Shown piece after piece: positions 1-11,532 of a stretch of DNA of 64,000 nt (positions within the stretch are counted from its first letter, which is position 1; the number at the start of each line of letters is the position of its first letter). The DNA comes from Datura wrightii. Taxonomy: Eukaryota; Streptophyta; Magnoliopsida; Solanales; Solanaceae. A model generated the notes under the pieces. The model ran no database searches. It saw only the letters and a list, made by a program, of their open reading frames with translations, and was not told where the DNA came from. The stretch spans positions 70,284,001 through 70,348,000 of the forward strand of contig JASDFA010000019.1 in assembly GCA_035772735.1 (NCBI GenBank), given 5' to 3'. The translations under genes were made by a program, and so were the position numbers.

Positions 1-57
1 TGTGCGATTAAATGTCTTTCTATCCTTCTAACTCGTGCTATACACGTTTGAAGAATC

Positions 58-1300
58 ATGACTCCTTGCTTAGAAGAAATGGGAATGGAAATGTCCATGA
101 GAATGGCAATGGGGATGGGCACCAGTAGGCGCCACCAGCCCATGAGGATCATGTACTAGAGCAGGTTTCCCATGTTAAGTTCGGGGAAGCCATTCATATG
201 CTAGCTCAGGCTCTGACCACCCAAGTCAACCAATAGGAAGTAGCACATGTCCTAAATGATGGGAATGCAGCAGCAGCAAGAGTCAGAGATTTCTGATGAT
301 GAACCCTCCAAAGTTTCTTGGATCAAAGGTGGACGAGGATTCACATGAGTTTATTGAGGAAGTTCTGAAAATCACCCATATCATGGGGATGACTAGAGAG
401 GAGTGCGCTGATCTAGCCTCGTATCAGTTGAAAGGGGTTGTTCATATTTGGTTCAAGCAATGGAAAGATAGCAGGGCAGTAGAAACAGGCCCTATTTGTT
501 GGGAGGAGTTCCATATTGCACTTCTGGATTGATTCTTCCCTCGTGAGATGAGGGAGGTCAAAGCAGTCGAGTTTGTGAATAAACAAGGAAAGATGTTAGT
601 TCACGTGTATGCCTTGGAGTTCACTTACTTGTCCAAGTATGCACCTCAGATGGTGACAGATCAGAGAGCCTGAGTGAGTTCATTCATGCATGGGATAGCA
701 GACTACTTGGTCAAAGATTGTCGAACCGCGATACTGCATTAGGACATTAACTTTCCTCGAATAGTTTTGTATGCCCAGCAGATGGAGGCAGTACAGGTGA
801 GTGAGCAGGAGAGAGAGGCCAAGAGGGCCAGGACTGATAGCTTCATATTTTCCCAGCAGGGACCTAGTGGGCACTGCCCGCAATCCCACCAGAGATCTTC
901 AACCCAAGCGTCATTAGCTATGAGTATGCCATCCAAATCTAGGTACTACCAGAAGGGATGAGCATCAGGCTCTAGAGATCAGGGTAGCAAGCCCGTAGAG
1001 TCCAGCATTTCAAAGTATGGCAGGTGTGGCCGGAGACACATGGGTCAGTGCTTAATAATTTTAGGTGCTTGTTTTGGGTGTGGGAAGCCCAACATATGCT
1101 TAGGGATTTCCAGCAGCCCAACATATGATAGGGGCCAAGGCCTAACCTCTAGTTCAGCAGCTCCACCAGCACACCCAGCTCAGCAGGGGGCATCTACTAG
1201 TGTCGGCGATGGTCAGCGCCAAAATAGATTCTATGCCCTAGCATCTCATCAGGACCAGGAGGTCTCTCCAGATGTAGTCACTGGTATGAGTATTCCACCT
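58..1300 (+). pseudogene. gag: gag of element C (broken)
   Basis: Capsid/nucleocapsid polyprotein remnant. The likely start is the ATG at 58, but that frame soon stops. The capsid core is read from about 296 (NPPKFLGSKVDEDSHEF, then a YQLKGVVHIWF segment), matching the gag domain of plant chromoviruses. The frame shifts near 540 and 670. A degenerate zinc knuckle lies at about 1014-1100 (CGRRHMGQC, then CFGCGKPNIC). In an intact element the product packages RNA in the virus-like particle. The copy is clearly dead. Confidence 0.85.
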
Positions 1301-1850
1301 TGATGTATATGCATTGTTAGATCCAAGGGGTACTTTATCTTTTGTGACGCCCTATGTTGTTAGTAGTTTCAGAGTCAGTCCTGAAATCTTATGATAACCT
1401 TTCTCAGTCTTTACTCCAATCAATGATTCAGTTATAGCTCGATAGGTATATAGAATTGCCCTGTCATAGTCCTTCAAAAGATCACCTCAGTAGATTTAGT
1501 AGAGCTAGCCATGACCGATTTTGTTGTTATCTTCGGCATGGATTGCCTACATGTATGTTATGCCTTAGTTAATTGTAGAACCCATGCAGTAGAGTTCATA
1601 TTTTCAGGTAAGCTAGTCCTAGAGTGGAAGGGTAGTTCAGCTATGCCTGTAGGTTGCTTCATTTCCTACCTTAAGGCCAAAAAGATGATTTCTGAAGGTT
1701 GCGTGGATCATCTAGTTAGGGTTAAGGATGCTACGTTTGAAACCCTGACTATCCAATCAGTTCCTATAGTGCGTGAGTATCCAGAGGTGTTTCCAAATGA
1801 TTTACCGGAACCCTTAGCGGGAGATCGACTTTGGTATTGACCTTCTTCTC
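1301..1850 (+). pseudogene. aspartic protease region of element C (broken)
   Basis: Pepsin-like retroelement protease fragment. Near 1318 the active-site loop reads DPRGTLSFVT where the family usually has DPGAT or DPGST, so the key glycine position is altered. The flap and C-terminal half continue at 1511-1840, ending in the linker that precedes reverse transcriptase (SVPIVREYPEVFPNDLPEP). The protease would process the gag-pol polyprotein. A frame break lies between the two halves. Confidence 0.75.
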
Positions 1851-3110
1851 AATATGCAGCCTATATCTATTCCTCCTTACATAATGGATCCATCTGAGCT
1901 AAAGGAGTTGAAGGAGCAGTTGAAAGACCTCTTAGAAAAGGGTTTCATCAGACATAGAAAATCCCCGTGGAGTGCACCAGTCCTCTTTGTCTGGAAGAGG
2001 ATGGCTCCGTACGGATGTGCATTGACTATCGACATTTGAACAAGGTCATTATCAAGAACATGTATCCTCTCTCCAGGATTGATGATTTGTTTGACCATCT
2101 TCAGTGTGCTAAGTGCTTTTCAAAGATAAACCTCAAATCCGGATACCATCAACTCAAAATTCGAGAGCGTGACATTTCGAAGAGAGCCTCAAGACTCTGT
2201 ATGGTCACTCTGAGTTTGTAGTCATGTATTTTGGACTAATGAATGCTCCTGCATCTTTTATGGATTTGATGAATAGGATGTTTAGCTCATACTTGGATAT
2301 GTTCGTGATCGTGTTCATAGATGATATTCTCATATTCTCTTAGAGCGAAGAGGAGCATGTCGCTTATTTGAGGGTGGTGCTGTAGACTCTTAAGGATCAC
2401 CAGTTTTATGCTAAATTCATTAAATACGAGTTTTTGTTGGACTAAGTGGCATTTTGAGGTCATGTGGTGTCAAGTGAGGGTGTACAAATGGACTCTCAAA
2501 AGATAAAAGTGGTGAAGAATTGGCCTAGACCAGTTAGTCCTTCAAATATCAGAAGTTTCTTATGTTTAGCTAGTTACTACCGAAGGTTTGTTGAAGGGTT
2601 TTCATCCATTGTAGCACCATTGACTAAATTTACCCAAAAGAAAGTGAAGTTTTAATGGTCGGAGGCTTGCGAGAAGAGCTTCCAAGAGTTAAAGACTCGA
2701 CTCACCTCAACACCAGTGCTGACCCTACCTAAGGGTACCGATGGGTTTGTGGTATATTGTGATGCCTCGAGGACCGGTCTTGGTTATGTACTCATGTAGC
2801 ACGTAAGGTTATAGCCTATACTTTGAGGCAGCTGAAAGCCCATGAAATGAACTATCCAATTCACGACCTCGAGTTGGCGGCGGTAGTATTTGCCATGAAA
2901 ATTTGGAGACACTATCTGTATAGGGTCCATGTGGATGTGTTTATGGACCACAAAATACTACAATACGTGTTTACCTAGAAGGATCTAAATCTGCATTAGA
3001 GGAGGTGGTTGGAGCTTCTTAAAGATTATGATATGAGTGTCCTCTATCATCCAGGCAAGGCTAATGTGGTGGCAGATGCTCTTAGCAGTCTTTCCATAGA
3101 GAGTGTATCC
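1851..3110 (+). pseudogene. pol: reverse transcriptase and RNase H of element C (broken)
   Basis: Ty3/gypsy reverse transcriptase followed by RNase H. Visible RT motifs are the LKELKEQLKDLLEKGFIR segment near 1890, the MCIDYRHLNKV block near 2015, the KINLKSGYHQLKI block near 2125 and the catalytic FIDDILIFS near 2310. The RT thumb and connection (NIRSFLCLASYYRRFVEGF) are at about 2545-2610. RNase H follows, with the YHPGKANVVADALS motif near 3045. In-frame stops occur near 2220, 2341, 2400 and 2655, among others. Confidence 0.88.
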
Positions 3111-4395
3111 CATGTAGATGAGGAGAGGAAAGATTTGGTGAAATATATGCATCGACTTACACGGTTAGGAGTTTGCCTTATTGACTAGGCAGATGGTGGT
3201 GTCATTATTCAGAATGGGTCAAAATCATCCTTAGTGACCGAAGTTAAATATAGGCAAGACGAGGATCCAATTTTGGTAAAGTTGAAGGAAGCCATTCAGA
3301 ATCAGAAGCTAGAAGTCTTCTCCAAAGGGGGAGTGGTGTGCTTTGATATCAGGGTCACTTGTGTGTTTCGGGTGTTGAGGATTTGAGAGATTGTATGTTG
3401 CACGAGGCTTATGGTTCCAGATACTCTATACATCCAGGTGCCACAAAGATGTATCGTGACCTATGGGAAGTCTATTAATGGAGTAGCATGAAGAAGGACA
3501 TAGCAGAATTTGTGGCTAAGTGTCAAAATTGTCAACAGGTGAAAGTGGAACATCAAAGACCTGGAGGTATGCTTCAAAACATTAGTAACCCTACTTGGAA
3601 GTGAGAAGAAATCAATATGGACTTCATTATAGGGTTTCCTTATACACGCCAATAATATGACTCTATTTGGGTGGTTATAGACAGGTTGACTAAGGCAGCC
3701 GATTTTCTGTTGATCAAAACTACCGATTCAACGGAGGATTATGCTAAGTTATATATATGGGAGTTAGTTCAATTTCATGGAGTGCCCTTGTCCATTATAT
3801 CAGATGGAGGTACTCAATTTACCTCCCAGTTTTGGAGATTGTTTCAGAAGGGACTCGGTACTCAGGTCAAGCTCAGCACAGCATTCCACCCGCAAACAGA
3901 TGGTCAGGCACCACCCAGTCTCTTAAGGATATGTTGAAAGCATTTCTAATTAATTTCAAGGGTAGTTGGTATGATCATTTTCCTCTCTTTGAGTTTGTAT
4001 ATAACAACAACTACCATTCCAGCACACAAATGGCTACGTTTAAGGCTCTTTAGAGCGAAGGTGTATATCACCTATTGGTTGGTTCGAGGTCGGTGAATCT
4101 ACACTGATAAGTCCAGATTCAGTCCATGAGGCTATGGAGAAAGTTTAGCTTATAAGGGACAGGTTGAAAATAGCTCAGAGTCGTCAAAAGTCCTATGCGG
4201 ATGTGAGGAGGAGAGAACTTAAGTTTGAGGTTGATGATTGGGTGTTTTTGAAGGTATCTCCCATGAAGGGAGTGATGAGGCTCGGAAAGAAAGAAAAACT
4301 CAATCTACGTTATATTGGTCCATATCAGATTGTGAAACAGGTTGGAAAGGTAGCATATGAGTTGGAGTTGCCACAGAATTAGTTACAGTTTATCC
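3111..4395 (+). pseudogene. integrase of element C (broken)
   Basis: Integrase with an HHCC-type N-terminal region (KCQNCQQVKVEHQRPGG near 3520-3567), then the DDE core. First aspartate: NMDFIIGFP near 3615. Second: SDGGTQF near 3805. Then FHPQTDGQ near 3885. The third acidic residue region is obscured by a frameshift near 3910. The GPY/F-type module (LRYIGPYQIVKQVGKVAYELELP) is at about 4300-4380. Overlapping frames around 3671-4053 show at least one indel. The enzyme would join cDNA to the host chromosome. Confidence 0.85.
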
Positions 4396-4396
4396 G

Positions 4397-4666
4397 GTGT
4401 TTCATGTGTTACTTTTAAAGAAATGCTTGGGTGATCTGGCTTTAGTTGTTTCGGTGAACAATGTAGGTGTGAAGGATAGCCTTAGCTATGAGGAGGTTCT
4501 AGTGGAAATACTTGATTGTCAGGTTCGAAAGCTAAGAAACAAAGAAGTAGCCTCAGTCAAGGTTTTGTGGAGGAATCAACATGTTGAGGAAGCTACGTGG
4601 GAAGCTGAAGCAGATATGATGGCTAAATACCCACATCTATTCCCTTCCATCTCAGTTCCAGCTTAA
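4397..4666 (+). pseudogene. C-terminal chromodomain of element C polyprotein
   Basis: 89-codon open stretch in step with the end of pol. It starts MFHVLLLKKCLGD and contains the chromodomain core: EILDCQVRKLRNKEV, then VKVLWRNQHVEEATWEAE, ending YPHLFP. This arrangement defines the chromovirus branch, where the domain reads histone marks and steers integration into heterochromatin. It is one of the few open segments left in C. The stop at 4664-4666 is followed by about 245 bp to the 3' LTR. Confidence 0.85.
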
Positions 4667-4878
4667 GGTATCAATTTCCTGCTTAGTATTCTATTCAATT
4701 TCACGCTCAGTTCATGTCCCCCATTTTCTTTCATGTTAATGAATATATGTGTGATTCATGAATTCAGTTCAGTCATGTAGTTCAGCTTGGAGTCAGTCAC
4801 TCCATCAGTTTTCTGCTTAAATGTTCAGTATTTGAGTATGATGACTGCATTTCACAGCTTTTTAGGATGATTTCCCCT

Positions 4879-4911
4879 ATTCGAGGATGAATGTTCCCAA
4901 GGGAGAGATAT
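4879..4911 (+). promoter_or_regulatory. Hairpin and polypurine tract of element C
   Basis: A 14-base hairpin motif (ATTCG, loop AGGA, TGAAT; 4879-4892) is followed six bases later by the purine run AAGGGAGAGATA (4899-4910), immediately before the LTR start TGTAATACC at 4912. The purine run primes plus-strand DNA synthesis. Confidence 0.8.
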
Positions 4912-7005
4912 TGTAATACCTCAAAAGCCCTAAGATCAGACCCGAGGGTTAAAATGAAGAAAATAGGATTTTCTATACCAGTTCATAGGATGAGTCGTCT
5001 AGTGACCCTTGAGATGCACCATGAGTCGTTAAGTGACTCATGTGAAGGAGGGTGGGATTTGTAGAATGTTTGATTTAGGGGGTGACCAATGGTGTGACCA
5101 CGAGTCATGGTCAGCACCATAATTCATTGTGTTCGCCGTGGTCAAGAGTTGACTGAAGGATGAAGAGTTTGGACATTGAATCTAATGACTAGTCACCGTG
5201 AGTCGTCGGGCATACCATGAGTCATAGTGTCCCTCGTGGTGACCAGTGTTGATGAATCCCCAGTGTTGACAATGAGGAGCTGACCACGAGTCGTGTACAG
5301 GGGATGAATCATCCAGTCCCTCGTTGGGACAAGTATTTTCCTATAAATTTATTAAGGGATTTTTCATAATTTCTAAGTTCCTAAGGCCTATAGTTCGTCG
5401 TTTTAAGCTCAGAAAGGTGTGTTTTAAGAGGGGTATGTTCATTCTAAGCCCTATTCTCTTCCATGCATGCAAGTCTAGAAGCTCCTAAGGGTGATTAAGC
5501 CTAGATTCATCAGGTTCTTCCCCAAATTTCCATTGGGCATTCAAGAGGGTTGTATAATCAGATCCTTCCAGGTATGTAGGGTCATGAATGGGTGTATTCA
5601 TCCACACCCATGCCTAATCCACCTTCAATTTCATGAAATTCTAGTTGATGAATCTATGGGGTTTTAACCCAACATGTGAATTCTCTAAGTATTAATCATA
5701 GGTATGATCTAAGCATGTTTCTAGTGTTGAATTATGATTAATGGGCATATTTTACAATGGTTTCAATTACAAATTACGTTTTCAAGTTTTAAAAATTATA
5801 ATGCCCATCCATGGAAGTTCAGGAAAGTTGAGATCTATGATAAATATATTCAAGCATGATGAGATGTGTATTGAAAGTATGATTTAGAATTACCCATGTA
5901 CCTGTTCATGATTTCGAATGATCATGTCTATGTCAAGCATGTTTAAGTATTGGGCAAGCCCATATGATCAAGTATGTGTCATGATTTATCTAAATTTCAT
6001 GTTATTATCTTACCACATGGATTTTGGAGTCTAGACTCCCACTATTTTCAGCTTGTGGTATGGTTTGAGCCCTAGGCTCCTTATGTTATGATTTCAAATT
6101 TATGCATGTATGTTATGAGTCAGCTTTGTCACTAGATGATGGTTCAGCTTTGTTGAAAAATGATGGATAGCATATGTATGTTTTTTGGAGTAGTGTCTAG
6201 CACTGAGTAGGCTAGGGGTCAGTCAACCCTATGCCTCAGAACTACGTGCCAACGAAGGTATATCCAGATTCTGCGGGACCTCCCTTGTGAGCTTCCCCTT
6301 CCTCCAAGGGGCCTTCAACTTGATATCGATATCATGGTAGCATCCTTAGCCCTGGCAAGGTTTTGGACAGCTCTGCCAACTTGATTACAATAGTCGGGAC
6401 TATGTAAGCTCTATCATGGTAATGTCGGTTATAAGAAGGGTCTCTCATTGTTCTTCATGATTTCAGTTAAGCATGTTCATTAGTCATGATGTTATGTTTT
6501 CAACAAGTTTGACCCAATGTTCAGTTTTACTTATGACTATCAGTTTTCAACTTTGGGTCATTCTATTCAGATATGATATGCAGTTATGTTTAAATCAGGT
6601 TTTAAGATAATAGCATGCAAGCCCTACTCTTAGAGTATTAGGATGAAATGGTTTATGTTATGCACGATCACTGATTTTACTTACTTAGCGATTTTACTTA
6701 CCTTGCATACTCAGTACATTCCACGTACTGACTGTATACTCTACGTTGTATCGTTTTATGATACAGACTCGGATATTTAGGCTCAATCCCTCCAGTAGCC
6801 AGTTTCTTAGTATTAGCATCTTCCAGTCTCGGTTAGTGAATCCTCATCTTTTAAGGGCTCTTTATCAGTTGTATTTAGTATTTTTTTCAGTTTCAGACTA
6901 TAGTGAGTTTGTTGGAGTCTTGTCCCATCAACTTGTCAGTAGTAAAGGCTTATCAAACATAGCATGTATTTAGTTTCATCCCCGTATAATGTATTCATAT
7001 GTTAC
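4912..7005 (+). repeat. 3' LTR of element C, first part
   Basis: Starts TGTAATACC right after the polypurine tract. Positions about 4985-5330 hold many copies of a short palindrome-like module around ACGAGTCGT/ATGAGTCAT. This ends just before a TATA-like CTATAAATTT at 5341, so it is U3. The LTR is interrupted at 7005 by inverted LTR D and resumes at 9207. Total length without D is about 2.25 kb. Confidence 0.85.
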
Positions 7006-9206
7006 TGTCACGACCTAAACATAGGCCCGGATCGAGACACGGGACAAGGAGCCCTGAGAGAGTCTAAGTCGACCCATGGCATGAACATACATCTAACTCA
7101 ATCAATAAAAATGGAAGGTTTAACATAATAAGTATAGAGAAAGTCTAAACATAACATAAAATCAGAACTGGAATTCACATCACACATGACAAGCTGATTA
7201 CTACACAAATTCTGAAAGCGTCTAACATATCTGATGAGTTGATGGGACAACAAACCATCTAACCCGACAAGTCTAAAACTTAAGAGAGACATAAAAGCCA
7301 CGAATATTGAATGTCCTCAGAGGATGAGGACTTACCAATGCTAGTTGGACAGGTTTGAGTGGGAAAGAAGGGACATAAGGATGCTATTGAGAAAGATCTC
7401 TTGGACCTGTATCATGAGACAATATAGCATAGAGCATGTGGTCAGTACGTGGAATTTACCGAGTATGCAAGGTAAGTAAAACGGACAGTTAAAATATATA
7501 AGAGTTCATGTGAGTAGGAGAACATGATCATAACGTAAATATCATAATACAAACATAAGGCTCAAGGTTTTCAAAACATTAGTAAATCATTCATCATCAT
7601 AATCATAAGAGAAAAGCTTTATTAAACATGACTCTAGCCAAATTATATAATCATAACCATACATAAATCATGAGGAACAGTGTAAGATTCTTATAACTGA
7701 CATACCCCATATGAGCACACATGGAGCCTACCCGTAAACCCCTAGTCAGGAGGCTGTTCGTACATTGCCAATGGTATAACAATGAAATAGGTTTGATATC
7801 ACAACAAAAGGGCCAATTTGGGCAAAGGGGACAGTATCATGGAGGTCCCATCGTGGCTATGTTGGCGCGCAGCTCTGATACTCGGGGTATGCTTGTTCCT
7901 CGGGTCTACTTGGTGTTAATTACTACTCCCAAAATATATATAGTGCTAATAGGATAATATACATGAGATTAATGGACTAGTTTAAAATCATGATAATCAT
8001 AAGCATGCTTGAAATATGTGAATTAGCCATAAATGTAAGGCCCGTGAGTTGACCAAAATCATAAATCCATAAATCATGAAGTTCATGTACATTTGTAAAA
8101 CATGTATACTTGATATTCATAAACTCATAGTAAGTACTTGAGATAAATCATATCATAAGTCATAAATCATAATAGGTTAATGAACATCAAAATCAAAGTG
8201 AAATCATAACTTGAACTTTCATGAAACATGCATAGTTGGGCATAGTTTGTAGAGATTTAAATCCATAAGTTTAAAATTTGAAATAGTCATAAAATCTTCC
8301 CATGATTCATAAAACATGAATTTATACATGAGAGAAATTAACCTATAGATAGATCATAAGGATTTCATAAGAATTGGAATAAAATCCCATATATTTCTCA
8401 ATAGAATTTCATGAATTACAGAGGAGTTGGGCATGGATGTGAACAATTTCACTCATGCATAACCCTACATAACTGAGAAGAACTAATTCTACAACTCCCT
8501 TGATTTCCCGAATGAAGAATTGATGAAGAACTTGAGGAACTAAGCTTGATCACCTCTCCAAAACCCCTAAACTTGCATGCATGAATTAGGAATGTCTTAG
8601 AATGAACTTACCCCTCTTAAAACTCGGCATTCAGAGCTTAAAACGATGTAGTTTAGGCCTTAGGATCATAGGAATTACGGATAAGCCCTTACTAAATTCG
8701 CAGAGGAAAACAGACTGCTAGTCCCAAAGAAGGACTTGACGAGTCGTTACCTCTGACCACGAGTCATCGCCAGAGTTGTCATGTGCACTGCCAAAGTTTT
8801 ACCTGGACCTCACCACAGGGAACATCACGAGTTGTTAGTGGTGACCATGACTCGTGGTCACCTCTCGTCCTCTACACTGCCAGAATAACCAGGGGGTTTA
8901 CCAAGGGTGACACCACGACTCGTGGACTTTCCAACGAGTCATGGTGAGGACCTGTTAGGTGCACTATCCCATAAATCCTATTCCTTCATCCATCCCTTAC
9001 CACGAGTGACATAACAGCTCTCACACCCATGGTCACCCCAACTTGAAAATTTCCAACCATTCAAACCTCCTCACCACGAGTCACATAACAACTCGTGGTC
9101 ATCCTGACGGGTCACAAGACAACTCATTTTGTGACCTGATGTAGAAAATCCTGTTTTCTCTATTTCAACTCCCGGGTCTAGTCTTGGGGGTTTTTGGGGC
9201 ATTACA
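7006..9206 (-). repeat. Solo LTR D, same family as C, inverted inside C's 3' LTR
   Basis: Reads as a complete LTR on the minus strand, from TGTAATGCCCC (at 9206) to GGTCGTGACA (at 7006). It aligns by eye with the C LTR over its first few hundred bases, including the ACGAGTCGT-type modules at about 8730-9130. No clean 5-bp target duplication is visible (GTTAC left, ATTAT right), so either the site has decayed or flanking bases were lost. No internal coding sequence is present. Confidence 0.82.
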
Positions 9207-9360
9207 ATTATGATATTTCAGACTTCCACTATATTATATATGTTAGATTTCCTCTTGATTATGTTGAATTAGATGTCATTTTCATGCCATGGGGAGACTT
9301 GGAGCCTCTCGGGGTTCTTTGTCCCGTGTCTCAATTCGGGCTATATGTTCGGTCATGATA
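9207..9360 (+). repeat. 3' LTR of element C, remaining end
   Basis: The last 154 bases of the C LTR. They match the end of related LTR E (the CTCTCGGGGTTCTTTGTCCCG stretch) and close with a decayed terminus, CATGATA instead of GTGACA. The next base begins the minus-strand protease fragment of element A. Confidence 0.75.
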
Positions 9361-10047
9361 GTAATCTAGGATTATGAAGTCCACTGGTAAGATGAAAGGT
9401 CCAACCTTAGTTAAGATGTTCGCTATGATTCCATCAGGATAGGCAAGAGACCTGTCAGAAAGCTGCAAGGTAAATGTTGTCGGACGTGGTTCCCCTAGGA
9501 TGTAGGCATCATATTAATTCTTGCACCCAAGTCAAAAGGTGCAGAACCTACATCCTTGTTTCCAATCATAACTGGAAGAGTGAAGCTCTAGAGGTCCTTC
9601 AGCTTTTTAGGAATTTTATTTTGAACCTGAGAACTGTACTCTTCTGTGAGAGCCACAGTTTCAAACGCTGCTAGTCTCGTCTTGCTGGCCACAATTTTCT
9701 TCGAATACTTGGCATATTTTGGAACTTCCTACAAATGCTCCACCAATGGTAAGTTAACATGTACCTACTTTAATACATCGAGAAATTTCTGGCAGGCTGA
9801 GTCCTCCTTCTACTTCTTAAACCTTTGTGGAAATGATGGGGGTGTCCTTGTTTGTACCAACTTTGGATTTGAGTTGCTTGAATCACCAACCTCTAGTTTG
9901 GACATCACAAACTGCTCCTCATCAACTTTCTTATCTCTAGGGATCACCACACTCAACTTTTTACCACTACACAAAGAGATTGTTCTTATATTTTCCTTGG
10001 GATTCTTTTTGGTGTTATGGAAGTGCCCCTTGGCCCCTTGTGGTATG
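9361..10047 (-). pseudogene. Element A: gag C-terminus and protease fragment (broken)
   Basis: Minus-strand coding remnant homologous to the gag-protease ORF of element B at about 16300-16850. It keeps a gag-protease linker (TPPSFPQRFKK), the segment with HVNLPLVE and EVPKYAKY, and an altered protease active-site loop, FDLGARINMMP. Element C cuts it off on the left, and element B's target duplication GTATG ends it on the right. Several stops show decay. It is the oldest layer here, and the rest of its pol must lie left of the window. Confidence 0.85.
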
Positions 10048-11496
10048 TGTTCGCGGTGCTTTGGGGTACGGGTAAAAACCGACACGCAAGTGCACGTGGT
10101 CAAACAAGTAATAAAGTGGCTAAGTAGCCAAGTATCGATCCAAGGAGGCTCAAGATATGTAAAATTGCCTAATTTACTATATTTCTATTTAACTTCTAAT
10201 TATGCTAACAACAACGTACCCAAGAGTAATTGAATTTTTGTTTCTAAACTATATACTACAATTAATACAGACTATTTACTTTTGAATTCAGACAATGGAT
10301 ATGAACATGCCAAGGTGAAGAACAAGTAATGAACTTGATAATCATGATAATTTTGGTTAATTCTCTTCTTCATGTTGCTAGCCAAGAACAATTGCCTAGA
10401 AATTAAAACTCTCGTATTTAATTTCACCTTAGAATCATAAACCATCCGTCTACATTTCTGTGATCAAATGCAATTTATGACCTAGCACTACAATTCCGGT
10501 TCCTAATTTGACTAATACGGCTTCCAAGTATATTTCTATCAGGAAAGCACATCAAAACCCAATTTTCCCAAATCAAGTTAAGAACAATACCCTATTAATT
10601 CACAACTTTCCAATTTCTTGCTCTCTCGAGTGAAATTGGACTTTTTAGATATACATTAATGTTGGCCAATCACTAATGCAGTAAAGAACAAGAATTAATA
10701 GAACAACATTAAAGAAGAAGAATAAACCATATCAATGAAAATCAGAATTCATTACACATGTTCAAAACCTCAGCAAGAAAGAGAATTAGCCACTCATTCT
10801 TGGATTGATCATCCTAAAATGAGTGTAAATCATACGTACAATTGATAGAAAGAAGAAAGGAAGAGAAGAAATCCCTTAGCTTTTCCAATCTTCAACTGCT
10901 ACTAACCCATGTTCCTTCTCTCCACTTCTGAACTCAGTCTAAAAACTGAAAACTACTTAAAATAAACCTAAGTGTGCTATTTATACGAGTGGGAAATTTT
11001 TCCCGGAATAACAAGCAACGTGTCACGGAGGCCAACGCGGAGCCTTGCCTCCGTGACACGGCGTGGACACGGACCCTCACTGGAATTTCCAGGGTCCAGT
11101 AATTTAACCTCAACGTGGCACGGAGGCCATCGCGGAGGCCTATCTCCGTGCCACGGAGCTGACGCGCATGCACACTGGAAATTGCAAATTTAATTCCTGC
11201 TCAGGCATGTGCTACCGCGATGGTTGCGTGGCACGGAGCCATTGCGGAGCCCCTATAAATCCTGCATTCCCGGGTCTTTTACACGCTCGCATCCAAGTCC
11301 AACTCCGACATAGTTCCAACATGCCTTTTAGCTCCTAAAAATCACATTTTCCTGCAAAACAAATGCTAATCATGTTGGTTAGTATAAATTCGCATTTTAT
11401 TACCAATTACATGATATTATATACACATTGCACAACAAACAAGGTAAAAATGATACGTTTGAGTATCACTTGGGCATATAAATCTGCCCAAGATCA
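10048..11496 (-). repeat. 3' LTR of element B
   Basis: 1449 bases. On the minus strand it begins TGATCTTGGG (at 11496) and ends CGCGAACA (at 10048). The U3 part holds GC-rich inverted repeats, including a perfect 14-bp pair, CGTGTCACGGAGGC (11019-11032) and its reverse complement (11047-11060). A TATA box (CGTATAAATAGCAC on the minus strand, about 10977-10990) follows. It matches the LTR at 18514-19963 almost base for base. Confidence 0.95.
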
Positions 11497-11532
11497 CTTA
11501 CCCCACACTTAAATCCTTGTTCGTCCTCGAAC
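11497..11532 (-). promoter_or_regulatory. Polypurine tract and upstream hairpin of element B
   Basis: On the minus strand the order is hairpin GTTCG-AGGA-CGAAC (11532-11519), a short spacer, then TAAGTGTGGGGTAAG (11511-11497) directly before the LTR. The purine-rich run is the expected plus-strand primer site. Confidence 0.85.

Larger units (their letters stand above)
1..9360 (+). mobile_element. Element C: decayed Tekay/Del-like Ty3/gypsy chromovirus, 5' end outside window
   Basis: Plus-strand LTR retrotransposon with the order gag, protease, reverse transcriptase, RNase H, integrase, chromodomain, polypurine tract, 3' LTR. The window opens in its leader just before gag, so the 5' LTR and primer site lie upstream. 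Stops and frameshifts break every domain, so it cannot encode a working polyprotein. Its 3' LTR is split by inverted solo LTR D. On the right it abuts a minus-strand protease fragment of element A, so it inserted into A; the target duplication cannot be checked because the left end is missing. Confidence 0.88.

Noticed and set aside
9646..10233. 195-codon plus-strand open frame
   Set aside because: Opposite strand to the recognisable gag-protease of A and crosses the A/B junction, so it cannot be an old gene.
10934..11193. Overlapping open frames on both strands in B's LTR (also at 19400-19659)
   Set aside because: They fall in GC-rich U3 inverted repeats. The duplicate in the other LTR explains their apparent conservation.
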